Source of the DNA: Bacillota bacterium
GTDB lineage: Bacteria > Bacillota > Clostridia > Oscillospirales > Acutalibacteraceae
Assembly: GCA_023401495.1 (NCBI GenBank)
Contig: JAEXDU010000101.1
Coordinates: forward strand, 1 to 24,305
Direction of reading: 5' to 3'
Length of the DNA stretch: 24,305 nt
The notes beneath the pieces are model-generated. The model saw nothing but the letters and a program-made list of their open reading frames with translations. It was not told the DNA's origin and did not search any database. Position 1 is the first letter of the stretch. Each line of letters begins with the position of its first letter. Shown piece by piece: positions 1 through 9,536 of the stretch. The position numbers and the translations under genes are program-made.

Positions 1-1
1 C

Positions 2-814
2 CTGTATCAGCTGATGAACTTTGTAGACAGTAAGACGGGATTTTTTACGGATGGGAACGTAACAGCGGGGGTAGTGTCTGCTGCGCTGATTTTGGGCTGC
101 GCGGCGATTCTGCTGCTGTCGCACCGGGAAAAGTCTATTTCGTTTACCTTTGGGGATTTGTCCGGATTTCCGGCTGTGATTTTCGGCGGACTCAGCGGCG
201 CTGCGCTGCTGATTTATTCGCTGCACCAGCTGATGCTGGTGGCCGCCGGGCGTGACACCTGGTACGATGACACACTGGAGCAGCTGCCGATCTGGGTGCA
301 GCATCCGGGCCTTTATGGGGCGCTGGCGCTGCTTGGGGCACTGGCGGCCATCAATTTTCTGGTGCTTACCTGGGGCCTGGCCGTGGGAAGGAATCCCTAT
401 GCCGCATTGCCGGCCAGCGCGCTGATCGTGCCGCTGTGGTCCTGCCTCGATTTAACGGTGATGTTTGTCAGGTACACCGAAGTGGTCAACACGATCGAGA
501 GCCTGTATTCCATGTTTATGGTGATCTTTTTGCTCCTATGCCTGTTTGCTCAGTCTCGATTTTGGGCTGGCGTAGATGACCTGCGCAGCCGCAGGCTGAT
601 GGTTTCTGCCGGTATGTGCTACGGTCTGCTGGCGCTGACCATTACGGTACCGAATCTTTTGATGTACGCCATGGGTCGGGGAGCGTTCTGCTCCATGAGT
701 ATGGAGAGCAGCGTTTTGTATTTGGTGATCGCACTGTTTTTGCTCGCTCTGAGTGTAAAATTGGCATGTGCGGGGAATGCTGATGCCAGATATGAAAAAA
801 AGAGTTTTAATTAG
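2..814 (+). CDS. Polytopic membrane protein, 5' end outside window
   Basis: The reading frame is open from the window edge, and the first ATG (14) has no ribosome binding site in the 13 bases before it, so the gene very probably begins upstream. About 270 residues are visible. They form roughly seven hydrophobic helices (counting from the ATG: about 17-36, 53-79, 100-124, 131-152, 165-182, 193-219 and 231-252), joined by short loops, with a basic C-terminal tail. No enzyme motif or transporter signature is recognisable to me. It ends 95 bases before gap, which has its own promoter, so the two are probably separate transcripts. Function unknown; an inner-membrane location is inferred from hydrophobicity only. 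Confidence 0.75.
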   Translation: MYQLMNFVDSKTGFFTDGNVTAGVVSAALILGCAAILLLSHREKSISFTFGDLSGFPAVIFGGLSGAALLIYSLHQLMLVAAGRDTWYDDTLEQLPIWVQHPGLYGALALLGALAAINFLVLTWGLAVGRNPYAALPASALIVPLWSCLDLTVMFVRYTEVVNTIESLYSMFMVIFLLLCLFAQSRFWAGVDDLRSRRLMVSAGMCYGLLALTITVPNLLMYAMGRGAFCSMSMESSVLYLVIALFLLALSVKLACAGNADARYEKKSFN

Positions 815-833
815 TTAAATTTTTCCCAAAGTC

Positions 834-862
834 TTGTAATATTCCCAGAAATCATATAAAAT
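834..862 (+). promoter_or_regulatory. Candidate sigma-A promoter of gap
   Basis: A TTGTAA box at 834-839 and a TAAAAT box at 857-862 are 17 bases apart in an AT-rich spacer between the membrane protein and gap. An overlapping TATAAA (855-860) gives the poorer 15-base spacing. The predicted transcript would start near 869, about 40 bases before the gap start codon. Inferred from consensus only. Confidence 0.5.
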
Positions 863-864
863 AA

Positions 865-1926
<1,062 letters not shown>

Positions 1927-1956
1927 TCAATAAACTCCGGCCAGCCGGAGCCTGAT

Positions 1957-1996
1957 AACGGTGTATGTGCATAAAAAACACATGCACCGTTTTTTT
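1957..1996 (+). terminator. Rho-independent terminator of gap
   Basis: A 13-bp stem (1957-1969 with 1979-1991, one G-T wobble) closes a nine-base A-rich loop and runs into a T tract. It lies 30 bases after the gap stop codon. A small perfect inverted repeat, CTCCGGC/GCCGGAG overlapping at the centre, sits just before it at 1935-1950. Confidence 0.9.
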
Positions 1997-2246
1997 ATAT
2001 CGAATCGCTGTTTTCAAGGCATAAAGTGCTAAAAATACAGCGCGTCCTCTTTTTTTCTAAAATATGACACCGATCATCCGGTAAGATACAGTAATGCGGC
2101 TTAAAAACGCATCATTTCATTTCCGGTTTCTTTTCCTGTTTGAATTCTATTGCCCATTACCTAATCAGCTTGGCAATTATTTGTGATATATATACAAATT
2201 AGTGATGTGACAAATCGAATTGTTTTAAGAAAACTACTAAAAACTA
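1997..2246. other. AT-rich intergenic region between gap and glg operon
   Basis: No gene is visible here. It holds a weaker terminator-like hairpin (CGCTGT at 2006-2011 with ACAGCG at 2037-2042, followed by a T run at 2050-2056) and an inverted repeat ATTTGT (2179-2184) / ACAAAT (2194-2199) around an alternating AT centre, about 50 bases upstream of the glgB -35 box. The second could be an operator. A possible weaker promoter, TTGGCA (2170-2175) with TACAAA (2193-2198), overlaps it. Confidence 0.5.
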
Positions 2247-2274
2247 TTGAATTTTTAGAGATTTATGGTATGAT
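2247..2274 (+). promoter_or_regulatory. Extended -10 promoter of glgBCDA operon
   Basis: A TTGAAT box (2247-2252) lies 16 bases from TATGAT (2269-2274), which is preceded by a TG extension (2266-2267), giving an extended -10 element. Transcription would begin near 2281, about 28 bases before the chosen glgB start. This argues against using in-frame start codons further upstream, because they would lie inside or ahead of the promoter. Confidence 0.65.
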
Positions 2275-2308
2275 GGAACTAGAAAGCTCTGGAAGGGAGT
2301 GGATTCAC

Positions 2309-4255
2309 ATGTCATCAAAAACGCAAGGCTCCAGTATGCCGCTTTTCCTGTTCCATCAGGGAACGAATTGCAGGGCCTATGAGTATATGGGCATGCACGA
2401 AACGGAACAGGACGGGTCCCCCTGCATGGTGTGCCGGGTTTGGGCGCCAAACGCCCTCTCTGTTTCTGTTGCGGGCGAGTTCAACGACTGGGATGCCGAC
2501 GAGTATCCGATGGAAAAGATCAGCCAGGGCGTTTGGGAGGGGTATCTGCCATTTGTTCTGCCGGAGTATATGTCTTATAAGTTCTGCATTGAGCAGACAG
2601 ACGGTACCAAGGTGTTTAAAAGCGATCCCTATGCGTTTCATTTTGAAGATGGCTTCGGCAACGCATCCAAATATTATTCGCTGGACGGCTTTTCGTGGAA
2701 GGATACGGCATGGAAGCGCCGGCAGGCGCAGAAGCCCCACTATAATCAGCCGGTCAATATTTACGAGCTGCACGCGGGCTCTTGGCGCAGGAATCCCGAC
2801 GGCAGCATCTACTCCTATCGGCAGCTGGCAGAAGAGCTGCTGCCGTATGTGAAGGAGATGGGGTATACGCATATTGAGCTGATGCCCCTGACGGAATATC
2901 CGTTCGACGGTTCCTGGGGATACCAGGTGACGGGCTATTTTGCCCCGACCTCTCGCTACGGGACGCCGAAGGATTTTATGTATTTTGTGGATCAGTGCCA
3001 TCAGGCGGGGATCGGTGTGATTCTCGACTGGGTTCCCGCGCACTTCCCCAAGGATGAAAACGGCCTGGCCCGCTTCGATGGTACCCCTTGCTATGAATAT
3101 GCGGACCCCAAAAAGGGGGAGCATAAGGACTGGGGAACACTCGTGTTCGATTACGGCCGCAGCGAGGTGATCAGCTTTTTGATTTCCAGCGCGGTGTTCT
3201 GGCTGGAGCAGTACCATATCGATGGAATCCGGGTAGACGCGGTCGCTTCGATGCTGTACCTCGATTACAGCCGCAAGACGGGGGAATGGATCCCCAATGA
3301 GCAGGGCGGTAGGGAGAATCTCGAGGCAGTCACGTTCCTTCAGAAGCTCAACGAAGCGGTGTTTGAGGTATCGCCCCATGTGATGATGATTGCGGAGGAA
3401 TCCACCGCGTGGCCGCTGGTTTCGCGCCCCACCTACTGCGGCGGTCTTGGTTTTAATTATAAGTGGAACATGGGCTGGATGAACGACATGCTTCGGTATA
3501 TGTCGCTCGAACCGGTTTACCGCAAGTATCATCACGACAGCATCACGTTCTCATTCGTCTATGCTTTTTCCGAAAACTTTATCCTGCCCATCTCGCATGA
3601 TGAGGTGGTGCATGGCAAATGCTCGCTGATCAACAAAATGCCCGGTGATAATGATGAAAAGCTCGCCGGTGTGCGTGCGTTTATGAGCTATATGATGGCG
3701 CACCCGGGAAAAAAGCTGATCTTTATGGGCACGGAATTCTGCCAGTTTGTAGAGTGGAACAACGAGAAGCAGCTCGAATGGTTCCTGCTGGAATATCCGC
3801 TGCATCAGCAGGCCCAGTGCTTTTTCAAGGCGCTGAACCATTTCTATTTGGAAAATCCCGCCTTGTGGCAGATCGATTTCTCGTGGGAGGGCTTTTCCTG
3901 GATTTCGAACGACGACTACACCCAGAGCGTCATTTCGTTCCGGCGGATCGATCAGGCGGGGAAAGAACTTGTTGTCGTATGTAATTTTCAGCCGATTCAA
4001 AGGGAAAACTACTGTATCGGTGTGCCATGGGACGGCGTCTATGAAGAGGTCTTCTCTTCCGATCAGGCGGAGTTCGGCGGTACCGGCATCACCAACGGGG
4101 ATTCCATCTCCTCTCACCCGATTCCGATGCACGGGTATGAACAGAGCGTCAGCCTCACGCTGCCTCCCATGTCCGTCTTTTATTTAAAATGCAAGCGTCG
4201 TCGTCCGAAAAAGAGCGGCGGAAAGCTGCAAAAACAGGCAAAACAACCATCATAA
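2309..4255 (+). CDS. glgB: 1,4-alpha-glucan branching enzyme
   Basis: Transfers segments of alpha-1,4-glucan to make alpha-1,6 branch points in glycogen; cytosolic. The 648-residue product carries an N-terminal CBM48-type beta-sandwich (WAPNALSVSVAGEFNDWD, about 45-62), a GH13 barrel and a C-terminal all-beta domain. Catalytic residues are in place: nucleophile Asp310 (GIRVDAV), acid/base Glu363 (IAEEST) and transition-state Asp431 (SHDEVVHGK). The frame continues upstream to 2183, but ATG 2309 is preferred because it follows AGGGAG by nine bases and lies downstream of a good promoter. It is the first gene of the glg operon; glgC starts 42 bases later. It is slightly shorter than proteobacterial GlgB, as is common for enzymes without the extra N1 module. 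Confidence 0.95.
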   Translation: MSSKTQGSSMPLFLFHQGTNCRAYEYMGMHETEQDGSPCMVCRVWAPNALSVSVAGEFNDWDADEYPMEKISQGVWEGYLPFVLPEYMSYKFCIEQTDGTKVFKSDPYAFHFEDGFGNASKYYSLDGFSWKDTAWKRRQAQKPHYNQPVNIYELHAGSWRRNPDGSIYSYRQLAEELLPYVKEMGYTHIELMPLTEYPFDGSWGYQVTGYFAPTSRYGTPKDFMYFVDQCHQAGIGVILDWVPAHFPKDENGLARFDGTPCYEYADPKKGEHKDWGTLVFDYGRSEVISFLISSAVFWLEQYHIDGIRVDAVASMLYLDYSRKTGEWIPNEQGGRENLEAVTFLQKLNEAVFEVSPHVMMIAEESTAWPLVSRPTYCGGLGFNYKWNMGWMNDMLRYMSLEPVYRKYHHDSITFSFVYAFSENFILPISHDEVVHGKCSLINKMPGDNDEKLAGVRAFMSYMMAHPGKKLIFMGTEFCQFVEWNNEKQLEWFLLEYPLHQQAQCFFKALNHFYLENPALWQIDFSWEGFSWISNDDYTQSVISFRRIDQAGKELVVVCNFQPIQRENYCIGVPWDGVYEEVFSSDQAEFGGTGITNGDSISSHPIPMHGYEQSVSLTLPPMSVFYLKCKRRRPKKSGGKLQKQAKQPS

Positions 4256-4297
4256 ACAGCGGCGCTTTTCAAAACACAAGCCAAGGAGGTAGTTACG

Positions 4298-5509
4298 ATG
4301 TTGCCAAAACAAGAAGTTGTCGCCATGCTGCTGGCCGGCGGGCAGGGCAGCCGCCTGGGGGTGCTGACCAAAAACCTGGCAAAGCCTGCGGTGCCTTATG
4401 GCGGAAAATACCGTATCATCGATTTCCCGCTCTCCAACTGTGTCAATTCGGGAATTGAAACAGTTGGAGTGCTGACTCAGTACCAGCCCCTGGTACTGAA
4501 TGATTACATAGGCAGCGGCCAGCCCTGGGACCTTGACAGCATGGACGCCGGTGTTCATATGCTGGCGCCGTATCAGCGCGGGCGTAAGGCCGATTGGTAC
4601 AAGGGTACGGCAAACGCGATTTATCAGAATATTCCCTTTATTGAACGGTATCACCCGGACTATGTGGTGATCCTTTCGGGCGATCATATTTATAAGATGG
4701 ATTATTCCAAAATGATCGCATACCATAAGGAGAAAGAGGCGGACTGCACCATCGCTCAGATCGAGGTGCCGTGGGAAGAGGCGCCGCGCTTCGGAATCCT
4801 GAATACGCGTGAGGACGGTTCGATCTATGAGTTTGACGAAAAGCCCAAAAAGCCGAAGAGCAACAAGGCCTCGATGGGCATTTACGTATTCTCGTGGAGC
4901 AAGCTTCGCAAATACCTGGAGCAGGACGAGGCCGATTCCAAATCCTCCAACGATTTTGGCAAGGATTTGCTCCCTTCGATGCTGGAGGCGGGCGAGAGGA
5001 TGTTTGCCTATGAGTTCAACGGCTACTGGAAGGACGTAGGAACCATCGAGAGCCTGTGGGAGTCGAACATGGATCTTCTCAACCCGCACACCGAGCTTGA
5101 TCTGGGCGAGCCCTCGTGGAAGATTTATTCCCGCAATCCGGTGATGCCGCCGCACTATCTCGCGCCGGAAGCCATGGTGCAGAACTCGCTGATCGCCGAG
5201 GGCTGCAATGTGTACGGCGAGGTGGATTTTACGGTGCTGTTTGCCGGCACTTATATTGCGCCGGGCGCTGTGGTGCGCGATTCGATCATCATGCCGGGCA
5301 GCCGGGTGGAAGAGGGCGCTGTAGTTCAGTATGCGATTGTTTCTGAAAATGCTGTCATCGGGAAAGGCGCCGTCGTTGGCGCACGGCCCGAAGAAATGGA
5401 CGATAAATCCAAATGGGGCGTCGCCGTGGTAGGCGAAAATTGCGTGATCGCACCCGGCGCCGTCGTGCCGGCGAAGGCGATGATCGACGCGGAGGAGGTG
5501 GCGAAATAA
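4298..5509 (+). CDS. glgC: Glucose-1-phosphate adenylyltransferase, catalytic subunit
   Basis: Makes ADP-glucose from ATP and glucose 1-phosphate, the committed step of glycogen synthesis. The 403-residue product begins with the pyrophosphorylase loop GGQGSRL (14-20) and the allosteric/substrate block [16 protein letters not shown] (28-43). The GDHIYKMDY metal-binding Asp region and the ESLWESN segment are also present. The C-terminal third shows left-handed beta-helix hexapeptide character (repeats such as GAVVRDS and VIGKGAVVG). The start follows AAGGAGG with good spacing. It overlaps glgD by one base in TAATG, which suggests coupled translation and a GlgC/GlgD hetero-oligomer as described for Firmicutes. 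Confidence 0.96.
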   Translation: MLPKQEVVAMLLAGGQGSRLGVLTKNLAKPAVPYGGKYRIIDFPLSNCVNSGIETVGVLTQYQPLVLNDYIGSGQPWDLDSMDAGVHMLAPYQRGRKADWYKGTANAIYQNIPFIERYHPDYVVILSGDHIYKMDYSKMIAYHKEKEADCTIAQIEVPWEEAPRFGILNTREDGSIYEFDEKPKKPKSNKASMGIYVFSWSKLRKYLEQDEADSKSSNDFGKDLLPSMLEAGERMFAYEFNGYWKDVGTIESLWESNMDLLNPHTELDLGEPSWKIYSRNPVMPPHYLAPEAMVQNSLIAEGCNVYGEVDFTVLFAGTYIAPGAVVRDSIIMPGSRVEEGAVVQYAIVSENAVIGKGAVVGARPEEMDDKSKWGVAVVGENCVIAPGAVVPAKAMIDAEEVAK

Positions 5510-6624
5510 TGCGTGGAAATAATGTGGTAGGGTTATTGTTCTCTAATGTTCACGAAGAAAGAGTGCGCGAACTGACAGAAAAACGCGCAATGGCCTCCGT
5601 GCCGTTCGGCGGGCGATACCGCCTGATCGATTTTCCCCTTTCCAACATGGTCAACTGCGGCATCAATAAGGTCGGTGTGCTGACCAAGAGCAACTATCAG
5701 TCGCTGATGGATCATCTTGGCTCCGGCAAAGCGTGGGATTTGTCCCGCAAACGCGAGGGCCTGTATATGCTGCCGCCCTTTGGCGCGCAAAGCTCGATTT
5801 CCAACAGCCGCATCGATTCGCTTTCCGCTGCGTTCCGTTTCCTCTCCAGCTCGAAAGAGGAATATGTGCTGCTCAGCGACTGCGACATCGTCGCGAACAT
5901 CGACCTGAAAAAAGTGATTGCCGCCCATATGGAAAAGCAGGCGGATATTACGATCGTGTACCGGTACGGCAAGATTCCGCCGAAGGTGTCGAACATCGGC
6001 GTTCTGCAGCTGGACCCCGAATTCCGCGTGCGCGATATGCTGATCGACCCCCACATGGAGGGGGAATGCAATTTCAGCATGAATATCATCCTCATCGGCC
6101 GCCAGCTGCTGATGAAGCTGGTGGAAGACTGCATCAGCCGCAATCTGTACGATTTCCCGCGCGATCTGCTGCAGCGCAACATTCCGCATTACCGCGTGTA
6201 CGCGCATGAATTTACGGGCTTTATGCAGGTCATCAACTCGATGAACGCGTATTTCGAGGCCAATATGGCCCTTATGCTGCCGCAGGTGCGTGCCCAGCTC
6301 TTCTGCCCGGACCGCCCGATTTACACCAAGGTGCGCGACGATATGCCCGCGCGCTACGGCCTTGGCTGCCACGTGACCAATTCACTCGTCGCAGACGGCT
6401 GCCAGGTGGACGGCGAGGTTCATAACTGCGTGCTGTTCCGCGGCGTCAAGGTGGCAAAGGGCGCAAGACTTGAAAACTGTGTCATTATGCAGGACAGCAT
6501 CATCGGGCGCGGCAGCCGCCTGAATTACGTGGTCATCGATAAAGATGTGGAAATCAAGGAAGAGCGTTCTCTGATGGGATTCCAATCCTATCCGGTTTTT
6601 ATCAGCAAGGGAAGCATTGTATAA
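5509..6624 (+). CDS. glgD: GlgD, regulatory subunit of ADP-glucose pyrophosphorylase
   Basis: A 371-residue paralogue of GlgC. The C-terminal part of the nucleotidyltransferase fold (VPFGGRYRLIDFPLSN) and the beta-helix region are kept, but the N-terminal GGxGxRL loop is replaced by unrelated sequence (LLFSNVHEERV, about 9-19). That is the hallmark of the non-catalytic GlgD subunit, which in studied Firmicutes modulates GlgC. The frame stays open upstream inside glgC, but ATG 5509 is chosen because GGAGGAGG lies just before it and it overlaps the glgC stop by one base. glgA follows after 119 bases containing a hairpin. Confidence 0.93.
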   Translation: MRGNNVVGLLFSNVHEERVRELTEKRAMASVPFGGRYRLIDFPLSNMVNCGINKVGVLTKSNYQSLMDHLGSGKAWDLSRKREGLYMLPPFGAQSSISNSRIDSLSAAFRFLSSSKEEYVLLSDCDIVANIDLKKVIAAHMEKQADITIVYRYGKIPPKVSNIGVLQLDPEFRVRDMLIDPHMEGECNFSMNIILIGRQLLMKLVEDCISRNLYDFPRDLLQRNIPHYRVYAHEFTGFMQVINSMNAYFEANMALMLPQVRAQLFCPDRPIYTKVRDDMPARYGLGCHVTNSLVADGCQVDGEVHNCVLFRGVKVAKGARLENCVIMQDSIIGRGSRLNYVVIDKDVEIKEERSLMGFQSYPVFISKGSIV

Positions 6625-6657
6625 TACCGATCTTTCATAAAACAGGCAAAACAGACA

Positions 6658-6700
6658 TTTCTCCCTCACCTACGGTGGGGGAGAAACCGAACTTTTTTTT
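6658..6700 (+). terminator. Terminator-like hairpin between glgD and glgA
   Basis: A 13-bp stem (6658-6670 with 6674-6686, one G-T wobble) with a three-base loop is followed, after about six bases, by a run of eight T residues. The gap before the T run makes it a weaker intrinsic terminator than those after gap or azlD. It may cause partial termination or protect the 3' end of glgBCD mRNA. No separate promoter for glgA is obvious in the short stretch after it. Confidence 0.6.
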
Positions 6701-6743
6701 GCTGTTGAGTGGATGATTGGTGTAACTGACAGGAGGCGTTGTG

Positions 6744-8168
6744 ATGAAAGTATTATATTGCACCAGTGAAGCCTTGCCCTTTGCCGCTACCGGCGGGCTG
6801 GGCGATGTGGCCGGCTCTTTGCCGCAGGCTCTGCGCCGCCGCCTGATCGGCTGCCGGGTTGTGATGCCGCTTTACGACGATATCCCGCAGGAGCTGCGCG
6901 ACCAGATGCACTTTGTCACCAGTCTTTCGGTGCCGGTGGCATGGCGCAGACAATACTGCGGCGTGTTTGAGGCGAGAGCGGGCGGAGTGATCTATTACCT
7001 GATCGACAACCAGTATTACTTCAAGCGTCCCGGCCTGTACGGCCACTACGACGACGCGGAGCGGTTCGCGTTCCTGTCGCGCGCGGCGCTCGAAATGCTG
7101 CCCGCCATCGATTTTAAACCCGACATCATCCATAGCAACGACTGGCAGACCGCTATGGTTCCGGTGTATTTCCGGCTGTTTTATGCCAATAACCCCTGGT
7201 ATCAGGGAATCAAAACGGTCTTGACGATCCATAATATCCAGTATCAGGGCAAATACGGCATGGAGCTGGTGCGCGATGTTCTCGGTATTCCGGATTCTGC
7301 CTCGCAGCTTCTGGAATACGACACCTGCGTCAATATGCTCAAGGGTGCGGTCGAGTGCGCCAACTGGGTAACGACGGTCAGCCCTACTTATGCGAAAGAG
7401 ATTTTGAATTCCTGGTTCGCCTACGGGCTGGAGGGGATTCTGAATTCACGCTCCTGGAAGCTCTCGGGGATTCTGAACGGCATCGACAACGTTCATTACG
7501 ACCCGGAAAACGACGCCACGCTGCCCGCGTCGTTCAGCGCGGAGGATCTGACCGGCAAGGCGGAGAATAAGCGCGTGCTTCAGGAGCAGCTTGGCCTTGA
7601 GCAGGAGGCGGATACCCCGCTGATCGGCATGGTGACCCGGCTGGTCGCACAGAAAGGCCTTGATCTGGTGCGCGACTCGTTTGAGCGGATCATGGCGGAA
7701 ACAAACGCGCAGTTTGTGCTGCTCGGTTCCGGCGATTACGAGTACGAAAGCTTTTTCCGCGAGATGCAGAGCCGCTACCCCGGCCGTGTATGCGCGTATA
7801 TCGGCTTTGTGCCGGAGGTTTCGCGCCGTGTATACGCCGGCTGCGACATTTTCCTGATGCCCTCGAAGAGCGAGCCCTGCGGCCTTTCGCAGATGATCGC
7901 CCTGCGCTACGGCGCCATTCCGGTTGTGCGCGAGACCGGCGGCCTGAAGGATTCCATTCAGGACAGCGGCGACGGCGAGGGCAACGGCTTTACATTCCAG
8001 ACCTACAACAGCGGTGATATGCTGTATGCCTTGTACCGCGCGCTGGAGGGCTATGCCAACAAAGAGGGCTGGGAGATTCTGGTACGCCGTGCTATGGCAT
8101 GCGACAACAGCTGGGGCCGTTCGGCCAATGAATACATCCGACTTTACAGGGAGCTGCTGAAACAGTGA
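6744..8168 (+). CDS. glgA: Glycogen synthase (GT5, ADP-glucose type)
   Basis: Extends alpha-1,4-glucan from ADP-glucose; cytosolic, retaining GT-B fold. The 474-residue product has the usual bacterial length. The C-terminal donor site is standard (TRLVAQKGLDL; SKSEPCGLSQMIALRYG; ETGGLKDS). The N-terminal donor motif, however, reads ATGGLGDVAGSLP: the lysine normally found at position 15 of KTGGL is alanine. GTG 6741 and ATG 6744 are both in frame; ATG is chosen because AGGAGG (6731-6736) is seven bases before it. The last four bases overlap the start of the next gene. The family call is secure; the K15 substitution may affect donor binding or mark a subfamily. Confidence 0.95.
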   Translation: MKVLYCTSEALPFAATGGLGDVAGSLPQALRRRLIGCRVVMPLYDDIPQELRDQMHFVTSLSVPVAWRRQYCGVFEARAGGVIYYLIDNQYYFKRPGLYGHYDDAERFAFLSRAALEMLPAIDFKPDIIHSNDWQTAMVPVYFRLFYANNPWYQGIKTVLTIHNIQYQGKYGMELVRDVLGIPDSASQLLEYDTCVNMLKGAVECANWVTTVSPTYAKEILNSWFAYGLEGILNSRSWKLSGILNGIDNVHYDPENDATLPASFSAEDLTGKAENKRVLQEQLGLEQEADTPLIGMVTRLVAQKGLDLVRDSFERIMAETNAQFVLLGSGDYEYESFFREMQSRYPGRVCAYIGFVPEVSRRVYAGCDIFLMPSKSEPCGLSQMIALRYGAIPVVRETGGLKDSIQDSGDGEGNGFTFQTYNSGDMLYALYRALEGYANKEGWEILVRRAMACDNSWGRSANEYIRLYRELLKQ

Positions 8169-9430
8169 GTAGAAAGCATTACAGACCACAATATACCAGA
8201 CAAAGAAGAAGTATCGTCCCCATGCTCGTGCTGGCAGGCATCCTGCTGGCAGGGGCGGGGGCGTTTGCCCTGCTTGGACCATTTTCACCGTTTGCGGTCA
8301 AAAATCCGGTGCCAAGCGCCCCTCAGACAAGCTCCTCTCAGGCGGAGCAGCCGCAGTCGTCAGAGGTTGCTTCTCAGGCTTCCTCCGTGCCGGCGGTGGA
8401 GGGGACGGGGATTTTTAAGGACGCTTATCCCAAGGCCGCGCAGACGCTGGCCGGAATGTCTCTGAAAGAGAAGGTGGGACAGGTCTTTCTGTTCCGCGCC
8501 CCGACGGAAGGGGATGTGCAGACAGTAACCGAATACCAGCCGGGCGGTTTTTTCTTTGGGGCGGACAGCTTCAAAGACAAAACGCCGGAGCAGGTGCGCG
8601 CGATGCTGCAGGGCTACCAGGAGGCCAACAAAGTCAAAATGGCTCTGGCCGTGGATGAAGAGGGCGGCACCGTTACGCGGGTCAGCCAGTTCCCCGCTCT
8701 TTCACCGAAAAAATTCGCTTCTCCGCAGGTGGTTTACGCGAACGGCGGCATGGACGGCATCCGTCAGGATGCGCTCGATAAGGCCGATTTTCTGCTTTCC
8801 TATGGTCTGAACGTGAATCTCGCCCCCGTGGCGGATGTGACCTTTGACCGGAACGCCTATATGTTCCCGCGCGCATTTGGCAGAAATGGAACGCGTACGG
8901 CGGAGTTTGTCAAAACAGTCGTCGAGGCCGCGAACAGCAAAAACCTTTCCAGCACGCTCAAGCACTTCCCGGGGTACGGCGGCAATTCGGATACGCATAC
9001 CGGCATCGCGACGGACAACCGAAACATGGAAAGCTTCCGCGACAGCGATTTTCTGCCGTTTCAGGCAGGCATTGAGGCCGGCGTGCAGTGTGTGCTGGTT
9101 TCGCACAATATTGTAACGGCGATGGACACGGAGAATCCCGCGTCTTTGTCGCCGGAGGTACACCGCATTCTGCGCGAAGAACTTGGCTTTACCGGCATTG
9201 TGATGACGGACGATCTCTCGATGCAGGGACTGCGCGATAAGGCAGGGGAGAGCTCCGCCGCGCCCGCCGCGTTTTTGGCAGGGAACGACCTGATGCTTTC
9301 CACCGATATTTCGGGGGATTTCGATGCCTTGTACGCCGCCGTGCAGGACGGTTCCATTTCGCAGGAGCGGCTGGACGAAAGCGTGCTGCGGATTCTGGCC
9401 TGGAAGTATACAATGGGTATTATGAGCTGA
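8165..9430 (+). CDS. nagZ: Membrane-anchored GH3 beta-N-acetylhexosaminidase (NagZ-like)
   Basis: Glycoside hydrolase family 3 protein expected to remove N-acetylglucosamine from peptidoglycan fragments or similar glycans. The 421 residues start with a basic stretch and one hydrophobic helix (about 16-37). A Ser/Gln/Pro-rich linker (about 48-78) follows, and then the catalytic domain, so the enzyme should face the outside. KHFPGYG (266-272) and the Asp276-x-His278 dyad (SDTHTG) fit the NagZ acid/base arrangement; VMTDDLSMQG holds the nucleophile, probably Asp349. The GTG start overlaps the glgA stop by four bases (GTGA) and follows AGGGAG, so it is translationally coupled to glycogen synthase. 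The substrate is inferred; other beta-glycosides are possible. Confidence 0.85.
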   Translation: MSRKHYRPQYTRQRRSIVPMLVLAGILLAGAGAFALLGPFSPFAVKNPVPSAPQTSSSQAEQPQSSEVASQASSVPAVEGTGIFKDAYPKAAQTLAGMSLKEKVGQVFLFRAPTEGDVQTVTEYQPGGFFFGADSFKDKTPEQVRAMLQGYQEANKVKMALAVDEEGGTVTRVSQFPALSPKKFASPQVVYANGGMDGIRQDALDKADFLLSYGLNVNLAPVADVTFDRNAYMFPRAFGRNGTRTAEFVKTVVEAANSKNLSSTLKHFPGYGGNSDTHTGIATDNRNMESFRDSDFLPFQAGIEAGVQCVLVSHNIVTAMDTENPASLSPEVHRILREELGFTGIVMTDDLSMQGLRDKAGESSAAPAAFLAGNDLMLSTDISGDFDALYAAVQDGSISQERLDESVLRILAWKYTMGIMS

Positions 9431-9432
9431 AA

Positions 9433-9502
9433 AATGCCCGTCTGTATTTTTAAAATCGGCCGTTTTATGTTCAATATTCCGGCAGACGGAATGTTGGGCA
9501 TT
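9433..9502 (+). repeat. Long interrupted hairpin after the GH3 gene
   Basis: Beginning three bases after the stop codon, AATGCCC plus GTCTG (9433-9444) pairs with CAGAC (9483-9487) and GGGCATT (9496-9502), leaving an eight-base bulge on the 3' arm. A smaller inverted repeat (TAAAA/TTTTA around CGGCCG) lies in the loop. There is no T tract, so it is not a standard terminator; it may mark the 3' end of the glg mRNA. Confidence 0.5.
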
Positions 9503-9536
9503 CTGTGCGTGCCGCAAAGGGAGAGAGCGTGTACAG

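Noticed and set aside
2183..2308. N-terminal extension of glgB by 42 residues
   Set aside because: It would start upstream of the extended -10 promoter, and the extra residues do not look like a branching-enzyme N terminus.
2315..3535. A 406-codon open frame on the - strand opposite glgB
   Set aside because: It lies wholly within glgB, has no ribosome binding site or recognisable motif, and its length is explained by codon bias of the opposite strand.
6676..6689. GGGAGAAACCG shared by the hairpins at 6658 and 20495
   Set aside because: Only 11 bases match and the stems are otherwise different; probably chance.
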